Of a stretch of 6,343 bases of DNA, positions 1 through 6,000 are shown one piece after another (position 1 is the first letter of the stretch; every line of letters begins with the position of its first letter). The DNA comes from an uncultured Eubacteriales bacterium (GTDB taxonomy: Bacteria > Bacillota > Clostridia > Oscillospirales > QAMX01), in assembly GCA_900551265.1 (NCBI GenBank), contig URVL01000136.1, positions 1-6,343 of the forward strand. The letters are read 5' to 3'. The notes under the pieces were generated by a model. That model saw only the letters and a program-made list of their open reading frames with translations. It did no database searches and had not been told where the DNA came from. The translations under genes were made by a program, and so were the position numbers.

Positions 1-956
1 CCGATGTTAATCCAGTTTTTTGCACCATAAAGCGTTTCTCCAAAAACAAGCGTGACTGCCAAAAGGCCCGCTGTTGCAATTGCGGCCGGCCAGCGCAGTT
101 TTTTCACCCGTTCCAGGTCTCGCATATACCAGCCGAGTGAAATAAAGATCAAAAGTCCGATGAGCATTGCGCAAAACTGCTTTAAGAGGCCGGAGAGATT
201 GGCCGAGGCCGTGACAATCAAGCCAAGTGTGGAAAGGAAAAATGCTAACGTATCAATTTCAAAACCGCGCCGGCGCAGCGCTCGAAATACAAAATACCAT
301 ACCCACATAACGATAATCAGCGCAAGAAAAACGCCGGGTAATGCCCATGTAAAGCTGTCATGCTTTGCAATCAGGAGCTGGATGCAAGCAAAAAGTTGAA
401 ACTCCGTTAACCAAAAAAGGATCAGTGCCGGATTGACCCAAAAACCGGGGCGTACTCTGTGACGGCGCACTTCCTCCTGTTCCTTTGCAGCAGCAGGCAG
501 CAGCACAAGCTGCACGCCGCCAACTGAAATCAGATCGCCGGATTTAACGGGAACGGTACCTTCAACGGTTTTTCGGTTCACTGTAGTTCCTGTTTTAGAA
601 CGCAGATCAGTGACTGTCCACATGCCGTCGCTGTCACGCATGAGGGCTGCATGGTTCCGCGATACACTTGGGAAGTTCAAAACGATATCGCTGCGTTTGG
701 AACGGCCAATCACGGTTTCCCAGTGCTCAATTGCCTGACGCGTACCATCCGGCATGGAAACATACCCCCATAGCTCGCGGTCATGTTTCCCGCGCAGCAA
801 GGAAATACCACAGCCAATCACGACAAAGAGAGCCAATAAGACTAGAGCATAGCGAATAAAGCAGGTAATATATGCAAAAATCTGAGGATAATTTGTCATA
901 GCGGTAGATATGTTTTCTGAAATTTGTTCAGCTGAGAGTAAAAGCAGGGAAGGCAT
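1..956 (-). CDS. FHA domain fused to FtsW/RodA/SpoVE-type glycan polymerase, N-terminal part (runs off left edge)
   Basis: The reading frame is open from the ATG at 956 to the edge: 318 codons and no stop. A perfect AGGAGG (964-969) sits 7 bases before the ATG, which fixes the start. Residues 29-54 form a transmembrane helix. Residues 64-154 form an FHA domain with the expected phosphothreonine-binding landmarks: IGR at 83-85, SVSRNHA at 97-103 and SKTGTTVN at 120-127, where the usual NGT is TGT. From about 174 there are repeated hydrophobic helices (174-196, 204-226, 236-255, 260-278, 288-308), ending in YGAKNWINIG. That matches the GA-RWI-LG signature in the FtsW/RodA/SpoVE (SEDS) family, which polymerises lipid II into glycan strands at the membrane. 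Known: SEDS proteins work with a class B penicillin-binding protein. Inferred: the FHA domain links this polymerase to Ser/Thr kinase signalling. The helices at 174-226 may belong to a linker or to the SEDS core; I cannot tell. Whether it serves division, elongation or sporulation is not visible. Confidence 0.88.
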   Translation of the reverse strand, partial: MPSLLLLSAEQISENISTAMTNYPQIFAYITCFIRYALVLLALFVVIGCGISLLRGKHDRELWGYVSMPDGTRQAIEHWETVIGRSKRSDIVLNFPSVSRNHAALMRDSDGMWTVTDLRSKTGTTVNRKTVEGTVPVKSGDLISVGGVQLVLLPAAAKEQEEVRRHRVRPGFWVNPALILFWLTEFQLFACIQLLIAKHDSFTWALPGVFLALIIVMWVWYFVFRALRRRGFEIDTLAFFLSTLGLIVTASANLSGLLKQFCAMLIGLLIFISLGWYMRDLERVKKLRWPAAIATAGLLAVTLVFGETLYGAKNWINI

Positions 957-993
957 ATTTTCTCCTCCTTTCGTCCATTTTTAAGATGTTACC

Positions 994-1002
994 ATTATAC
1001 CA
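994..1002 (-). promoter_or_regulatory. Extended -10 promoter of the FHA-FtsW gene
   Basis: On the minus strand this reads TGGTATAAT, a perfect extended -10 element (TGn plus TATAAT). It lies 38 bases before the ATG and 25 before the Shine-Dalgarno sequence. No good -35 hexamer is present at 16-18 bases; the best is AAGAAT, which fits promoters that depend on the TGn motif. It gives the FHA-FtsW gene its own transcript, separate from the acetyltransferase upstream. The 104-base gap (957-1060) otherwise shows only the small palindrome AAGCGCTT at 1009-1016, just upstream of the -10, and no terminator in the gene direction. Confidence 0.7.
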
Positions 1003-1060
1003 TAACTGAAGCGCTTATTCTTAAAATATATTTCTTCCGGGTGAGACTGTTTTAGACATC

Positions 1061-1516
1061 CTATTGTCTCTTTTTTTCCATGACATAATTCGTTAAACAG
1101 ACACCATTTCGTTCCACTTGCTGCACATTGACAACGCGATATCCTCGATTTTCAAAAAAAGGTCTGGCAGTAATGGAGGCGTGCGTTACAAAACATCCGC
1201 TGGAAATACGCGCCTCCAATTCATTGCACAATTTTGTTGCAATGCCCTGTCTTTGATAATCTTTATGGACATAGAGCCGATCTAGATATCCGCTATGATC
1301 CATATCCCCAAAGCCCACCAAAATCCCGTCTATTTCTGCTATGAGTGTGATATGGTCCAGAAAAGACTGATTCCACGCCTCCAGATCAACGGATCCGGTT
1401 GCCCAGGCGTCTAACTCCGCCGCGGTATAGTCTTTTGAATTTACAGTATGTACGGTATTATAAAATAACGTTGCCATTGCAGGACAATCCGAAGGCTTGT
1501 AGGGACGAAGCTGCAT
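1061..1516 (-). CDS. GNAT-family N-acetyltransferase (YafP-like)
   Basis: This encodes a 151-residue single-domain protein of the GCN5-related N-acetyltransferase family, cytosolic, which moves an acetyl group from acetyl-CoA to an amine. The N-terminus (MQLRPYKPSD) is the usual first beta strand. Residues 56-71 (ITLIAEIDGILVGFGD) are the central strands. Residues 79-93 contain the acetyl-CoA pyrophosphate-binding motif A as DRLYVHKDYQRQGIA, with Q88, G91 and A93 in the Q/R-x-x-G-x-G/A pattern. Residues 111-126 (THASITARPFFENRGY) match the C-terminal motif B region. The length is typical. An in-frame TTG lies 24 bases upstream, but AAGGAG spaced 7 bases from the ATG at 1516 decides for the ATG. 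The overall pattern resembles the YafP-like subgroup. The substrate cannot be read from the sequence. The stop is TAG at 1061-1063, and the FHA-FtsW gene follows on the same strand with no visible terminator between, so read-through is possible. Confidence 0.9.
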   Translation of the reverse strand: MQLRPYKPSDCPAMATLFYNTVHTVNSKDYTAAELDAWATGSVDLEAWNQSFLDHITLIAEIDGILVGFGDMDHSGYLDRLYVHKDYQRQGIATKLCNELEARISSGCFVTHASITARPFFENRGYRVVNVQQVERNGVCLTNYVMEKKRQ

Positions 1517-1523
1517 AAATTTT

Positions 1524-1529
1524 CTCCTT
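1524..1529 (-). promoter_or_regulatory. Shine-Dalgarno site that sets the GNAT start
   Basis: On the minus strand this is AAGGAG, 7 bases before the ATG at 1514-1516. The alternative in-frame TTG at 1538-1540 lies upstream of this site and has no comparable Shine-Dalgarno sequence of its own, so the shorter 151-residue product is preferred. Confidence 0.85.
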
Positions 1530-1570
1530 ACGTGGAACAAAGGCTTTCGTATCGGTGTCGTTCAGTCTTT

Positions 1571-1599
1571 AGTCTACCATATTTAAGACCACACTGCAA
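1571..1599 (-). promoter_or_regulatory. Probable promoter of the GNAT gene
   Basis: On the minus strand a -35-like TTGCAG (1594-1599) and a -10-like TAGACT (1571-1576) are separated by 17 bases, and the -10 is preceded by TGG (1577-1579), an extended -10. The -35 matches the consensus poorly (3 of 6) and the -10 matches 4 of 6, so it is a moderate sigma-A type promoter. It points away from the rightward promoter at 1638-1667. Confidence 0.5.
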
Positions 1600-1611
1600 C
1601 TTTTCCAATAA

Positions 1612-1622
1612 GTCGGTCCGAC
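1612..1622. repeat. Short GC-rich palindrome between divergent promoters (possible operator)
   Basis: GTCGGTCCGAC has 5-base arms around one central base. It lies 13 bases upstream of the leftward -35 and 16 bases upstream of the rightward -35, so a dimeric regulator bound here could act on both promoters. It is short, and no regulator gene is adjacent, so the operator role is only a suggestion. Confidence 0.35.
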
Positions 1623-1637
1623 ATCATTCTGGAAAGA

Positions 1638-1667
1638 TTGACAACGCCCTGTCAAAACTGTTACAAT
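1638..1667 (+). promoter_or_regulatory. Strong sigma-A-type promoter of the CofE-like gene
   Basis: A perfect -35 TTGACA (1638-1643), an 18-base spacer and a -10 TACAAT (1662-1667) preceded by TGT (an extended -10). Transcription would begin near 1674, giving a leader of about 90 bases before the ATG at 1764. The TTG that opens the longest in-frame reading frame is the first triplet of this -35 box, so it lies upstream of the transcript start and cannot be the translation start. Confidence 0.75.
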
Positions 1668-1705
1668 AAGTTACTGGCAAACACGACGTATTTTTACTTT
1701 TCTTC

Positions 1706-1730
1706 CGGTCAAAGATTTGTGACCGTTTTT
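1706..1730 (+). terminator. Terminator-like hairpin in the leader of the CofE-like gene (possible attenuator)
   Basis: CGGTCA (1706-1711) and TGACCG (1720-1725) form a perfect 6-base-pair stem with an 8-base loop, directly followed by five T (1726-1730). This is the shape of a weak intrinsic terminator. It falls after the promoter and 33 bases before the ATG, so it could cause premature termination. A second, AT-rich hairpin, TTTTCG (1727-1732) with CGAAAA (1740-1745), shares the T-run and ends five bases before the Shine-Dalgarno site. No known riboswitch or leader peptide is recognisable, and no clear anti-terminator pairing is seen. Confidence 0.45.
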
Positions 1731-1750
1731 CGACATGAACGAAAACAATC

Positions 1751-1756
1751 GGGAGG
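1751..1756 (+). promoter_or_regulatory. Shine-Dalgarno site that sets the CofE-like start
   Basis: GGGAGG lies 7 bases before the ATG at 1764. It selects this start over an in-frame extension of 42 codons that would begin inside the -35 box. The extension is Cys-, Tyr- and Phe-rich and shows no family similarity that I can recognise. Confidence 0.85.
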
Positions 1757-1763
1757 TACGAAC

Positions 1764-2948
1764 ATGGCAGGTACAATATCAAGAGGTATTAAGGCGCCTA
1801 TCATCCGTCAGGGCGACAATATTGTCAAAATTGTTGCGGATTCTGTGTTAAATGCTATGAAAGAGGAAGGATTTACGCTTCATGAACGAGATGTCGTTGC
1901 TGTTACAGAGGCCGTTGTTGCACGTGCAGACGGCAATTATGCCTCAACTGACGATATTGCAGAAGATATTCGGATAAAATTTGGCGGCGGAACTATCGGC
2001 CTGATCTTTCCCATTCAGAGCCGGAACCGCTTTGCCATCTGTTTACGCGGAATTGCCAGAGGGGCAAAAAAAATTGTTTTGATGATGAGCTATCCGGCGG
2101 ACGAGGTGGGCAACCATCTTTTTGACGAAGACATGCTCGACGCATCCGGTATCAATCCTTATACGGATGTTTTAACGCTTGCAGAGTATCGCAAAGCATT
2201 CGGTTATGAAAAACATCCCTTTACCGGTATGGACTATGTAGACTACTATACAAAGTTAATCGAGGAGGAAGGAGCCGAGGCAGAAATTATTTTTGCGAAT
2301 CACGCCGAGGCAATCCTGCGTTATACCAAGAATGTGCTCTGCTGCGATATTCATACCAGAGAGCGTTCCCGCTGCCGTGTCAAAGCTTCAGGAGCTGAAA
2401 AAGTCTATACGCTCTGTGATATTTTAAATGCTCCGGTCAATGGGAGCGGTTATAATGCGGAATACGGACTTTTGGGTTCCAATAAGGCGACAGAGAACAC
2501 GGTCAAGCTTTTTCCGAAAAATGCACAAGCCGTGGCCGAAGGGATTCAAAAGGAAATTTTATCACGCACCGGCGTAAACATTGAGGCTATGGTATATGGA
2601 GACGGTGCCTTTAAAGACCCGGTAGGTAAAATTTGGGAGCTTGCGGATCCGGTCGTAGGTGCAGGCTATACGGACGGGCTCGTCGGACTGCCCAATGAAG
2701 TAAAACTCAAGTTTTTAGCGGATAACGATTTTGCAGATCTCTCGGGGGAGGCTCTGGAAGATGCAATCCGCCAGCGTATTCGAGAAAAAGAAGCTAATTT
2801 AAAGGGCAAAATGACTTCTGAAGGAACGACTCCCAGACGTCTGACAGATTTAATCGGCTCGCTGTGCGATCTGACCAGCGGTAGTGGGGATAAAGGTACA
2901 CCGATTGTCCTTGTACAAAATTACTTTAATAATTACGCTACGAAATAA
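1764..2948 (+). CDS. Coenzyme F420-0:L-glutamate ligase family protein (CofE-like, long clostridial form)
   Basis: This encodes a 394-residue soluble protein of the F420 ligase family. CofE itself adds glutamate to F420-0 using GTP and a divalent metal. I recognise the long clostridial version from its conserved blocks: GIKAPIIRQGDN (8-19), ERDVVAVTEAVVARADGNYA (41-60), KFGGGTIGLIFPIQSRNRF (72-90), YPADEVGNHL (110-119), KHPFTGMDYVDYY (150-162), CCDIHTRERSR (193-203), YGLLGSNKATE (234-244), VYGDGAFKDPVGKIWELADP (277-296), ADNDFADLSGE (319-329) and TTPRRLTDLIGSLCDLTSGS (355-374). It is much longer than CofE proper (about 250 residues), and only the N-terminal blocks resemble CofE. Clostridia of this kind are generally not known to make F420, so the true substrate is unknown and the inherited name may mislead; another amide-forming ligation is possible. 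The gene stands alone, with its own promoter, leader hairpin and terminator, converging on mfd. Confidence 0.85.
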   Translation: MAGTISRGIKAPIIRQGDNIVKIVADSVLNAMKEEGFTLHERDVVAVTEAVVARADGNYASTDDIAEDIRIKFGGGTIGLIFPIQSRNRFAICLRGIARGAKKIVLMMSYPADEVGNHLFDEDMLDASGINPYTDVLTLAEYRKAFGYEKHPFTGMDYVDYYTKLIEEEGAEAEIIFANHAEAILRYTKNVLCCDIHTRERSRCRVKASGAEKVYTLCDILNAPVNGSGYNAEYGLLGSNKATENTVKLFPKNAQAVAEGIQKEILSRTGVNIEAMVYGDGAFKDPVGKIWELADPVVGAGYTDGLVGLPNEVKLKFLADNDFADLSGEALEDAIRQRIREKEANLKGKMTSEGTTPRRLTDLIGSLCDLTSGSGDKGTPIVLVQNYFNNYATK

Positions 2949-2994
2949 ATATAAGAAAAACAGGCCGTTACAATACAGCCTGTTTTTCTTATAT
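2949..2994 (+). terminator. Strong intrinsic terminator of the CofE-like gene, probably bidirectional
   Basis: Arms 2949-2965 and 2978-2994 are perfectly complementary over 17 bases, with a 12-base loop. The GC-rich inner part is ACAGGC/GCCTGT and is followed by TTTTTCTTATAT. The stem begins with the base right after the TAA stop (2946-2948). Because the outer arm is A-rich on the left and T-rich on the right, the same hairpin also works for transcripts from the right. Confidence 0.92.
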
Positions 2995-3007
2995 AATATG
3001 CTTGCCA

Positions 3008-3019
3008 AATGATCATTTC
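3008..3019. repeat. 12-base perfect palindrome between the two terminators
   Basis: AAATGATCATTT is a perfect palindrome lying midway between the two terminator hairpins. It is AT-rich and could be a protein site or chance; nothing else in the 39-base gap explains it. Confidence 0.3.
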
Positions 3020-3030
3020 TCCAAGTTTTT

Positions 3031-3072
3031 ATAAAAGGAATCCGCATCATGTGTCGTGATGCGGATTCCTTT
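3031..3072 (-). terminator. Intrinsic terminator of mfd
   Basis: Arms 3034-3049 and 3057-3072 pair perfectly over 16 bases around a 7-base loop; the core is GGAATCCGCATCA. On the minus strand the stem is followed by TTTTAT. The first two bases of the mfd stop codon TAA (3071-3073) lie in the outermost part of the stem apart from its first base, so gene end and terminator overlap. It may act weakly in the other direction too. Confidence 0.9.
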
Positions 3073-6000
3073 ATCCTTTTGCATAAAGATCTACCAACTT
3101 ACGTGCTGTTTTGAGTGGATCGTCACCTTGAGCCAAGCGATAGGTTATGTATGGCTTATCACCTGCATTTAGGAGTAGTCTGCCGTTCATCTCACGATTT
3201 CCGCACAATTTCATGATTCGTTCCACGTCCGGTTTTGCAAAAGATAACACCAGATAATCTTTCTTTTGCGTCACCTCCGTAATATTCACCGCAGACGCCG
3301 CTGCGCGCAACAGCGCAATATCAATTAAATTTAACACAGCCTTTGGCGGTTCACCGCAGCGATCAATCAACTCGTCTATCATGTCGCGCGCATCGTCATC
3401 ATCCTTGATAAAAGCAATACGCCGGTAAATATCCATACGTTCTCCGGAATCAGAGAGATAGGAATCCGGTATGCCGGCCGAAACGCGCAGCTCCGCCGTA
3501 GTTTCGCAACGGGGGAGCGGTGTTTCTCCGCGTTCTTCCAAAACAGCCTCTTCCAATAATTTTAAATACATATCATATCCAACGCTCATCATATGTCCGG
3601 ACTGCTCGGCACCCAGAATATTTCCCGCGCCTCGAATTTCCAAGTCGCGAAGCGCAATTTTAAATCCCGCTCCAAATCCTGCAAATTCACGCATGGCGGA
3701 AAGACGTTTTGTACTGACCTCGGAAAGGATTCTTCCCCTTCGATAGGTGAGATATGCATACGCGTGCCGCGTAGAACGTCCAACCCGGCCGCGGATTTGA
3801 TGCAGCTGTGCAAGGCCAAGCTGATCGGCGTCTTCCACAATCAACGTATTGACGTTTGGAATATCGATTCCGGATTCAATAATGGTCGTGCAGACCAGCA
3901 CTTGCGTTTCGCCATCAGACATGCGTCTCATCACGCCGTTGAGTTCATTTTCGCCCATTTGACCATGTCCTATGTCAATTACAACATCCGGAAGCATCCT
4001 GCGCAGCTTACCGGCCGTCACATCAATGGTTTCAACACGGTTATGCATATAGTAAACCTGCCCGCCGCGTGCAATTTCACGACGGATCGCATCGCAAATC
4101 ACCGAGGCATCGTATTCCAACACATATGTCTGTACCGGCCGACGGTCTCGCGGCGCCTCTTCCAGTGTACTCATATCGCGAACGCCGGAGAGCGCCATAT
4201 TCAGTGTCCTGGGAATCGGCGTCGCAGTCATCGTAAGCGTGTCAACACCTTTGGCAAGCTCACGCAAGCGTTCTTTTTGCGCAACGCCAAAGCGTTGTTC
4301 CTCGTCGATAATAAGAAGCCCCAGATCTTTGAAACGCATATCCTTAGAGAGAAGCTTGTGCGTACCCACCACAAAGTCAATGCGGCCATCTGAAAGTCTG
4401 GATATAATTTCGCGCGTCTGATTTGTGTTTTGAAAGCGGGAAAGCATCGCAATTTTTATAGGATAATTTGAAAATCGCCGCATTACTGTCATATAGTGCT
4501 GCCGCGCCAACACCGTTGTCGGCACGAGCATCGCAGCCTGTTTTCCCGCTAGTACGCATTTCATGACAGCACGCAGTGCGACCTCTGTCTTCCCAAAACC
4601 GACGTCCCCACAGAGGAGACGGTCCATTGGATAAGATTTCTCCATATCACGTTTAATTTCTTCCGTACAACGGAGCTGATCTTCTGTCTCGTCATATTCA
4701 AAAGCATCCTCAAATTGACGTTGCCAGTCGTCATCTGGCGGGAACGCATACCCGGGCCGCCGTGTCCGTTCGGCATAGAGTGCGATCAACCGTTTTGCCA
4801 TGCCCCGGGCCGCCGTTTTGGCGCGCGTTTTTGCTTTATGCCACTCCGTACCGGAAAGTTTATTGAGACGCACCGGCGCGTCGTCCCCGGCAGAACCAAT
4901 ATATTTGCTGACCATGTCAAGCTGTGTTGCGGGAATGAACAGGACATCTGTACCGGAGTATTGAATCTTAATGTAATCTCGCTCCACATGGTCTGTTTTG
5001 ATCTTCTCAATTCCAACAAAGCGTCCGATCCCATGCAAATCATGAACCACAAGGTCGCCCGGGTGCAAATCGGCGTAACTTTGAATCCGGTTGCGGGCAG
5101 TTTTGGGCCTGGCCCGGCGCTCACTACGGCGTGCAGCAAGGATTTGCCCTTCTGTCAATACCGCCAGACGAATCGACGGATACTCCATTCCGGAGGAAAG
5201 TGCACCACAGGAAATAATAACGCCGCTTTTTGGTTCAGCTTCCATCGCGTCGTAATCCAACTCCGCGCGAATGCCTTCATGAGCGAGAAGCTCTGCCAGA
5301 TTTTTTGCACGCTGCTCGCTGGATGCCAACACATATACCGTATAGTGTTCGCGTTCATAGTGACGTATGTCGGAAAGTGCTGTTTCTAAGCTGCCACCAT
5401 ATGACGGAAGCTGCTTTGCCGAAACCGTCAAAATTTCACGCGGCCGCGGTTCCAGACCTGAACCAATAAAGCTTTCCAGTAGTACACACGAATGCGCCCG
5501 CGTTTTTGCAAGATAGTCCTCCCATGTGGCGCAAAACACCATTTGCTGCGGGGCAAGAATTCCTTCTTCCAGCAGAGATTTCATATCTTCTGTCAACTCT
5601 GTTGTGTAGTTTTTGATACGCTCACGAATACGCATGGACTCTACACAGAGAAAAATACGGTCGCTATCCAAATAATCCAAGGCTGTCGCCATTGTATATA
5701 TAAGCGGAAGATAACGGTCAGCCGTAGGAAAAGTGCCCTCGTTTTTCAAACGATCCAAATCTTCGGTTATTGTCTTTTCCAACGCGCGTCCATTTTTACG
5801 CCGGGCGTTGGTATGGATCAGCGCTTCCATTTTCGCACTCAGTCCGGCAATACCGTCCTCCGCCGCAGCAGGCACCGTCTCAACAGCGGGAATAATCCGC
5901 ACACTTGCAGCATCGTCCGTACGGCGCTGCGTATCGGGATCGAAGTAGCCAATCGTGTCTACCTCGTCTCCAAAGAAATCAATACGCGCAGGTTGCATGG

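Noticed and set aside
52..399. Plus-strand 115-codon frame at the left edge
   Set aside because: It is antisense to the membrane part of the FHA-FtsW gene, which is strongly supported by its FHA and SEDS motifs and its ribosome binding site.
1009..1016. AAGCGCTT as a catabolite-responsive (cre) site upstream of the FHA-FtsW -10
   Set aside because: The core AANCGNTT fits, but the flanking TG and CA positions of the cre consensus do not match on either strand.
1054..1077. Plus-strand stem AGACA/TGTCT followed by C and seven T at the end of the GNAT gene
   Set aside because: It has the shape of a terminator, but the stem is only 5 AT-rich pairs, it points against the genes here, and no plus-strand gene precedes it.
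1638..1763. N-terminal extension of the CofE-like protein from the TTG at 1638
   Set aside because: That TTG is part of the -35 box, the region carries promoter and hairpin signals, and a good Shine-Dalgarno site sits before the ATG at 1764.
2850..3050. Minus-strand 66-codon frame across the convergent gap
   Set aside because: It runs through both terminator hairpins and the end of the CofE-like gene and has no family resemblance; it arises from the stem sequences.
3593..4393. Long plus-strand reading frame (266 codons) opposite mfd, with further ones at 4715-5389 and 5492-6160
   Set aside because: They lie antisense to well-conserved Mfd domains, have no clear Shine-Dalgarno or promoter, and their translations look like no protein family; they are shadows of mfd codon usage.
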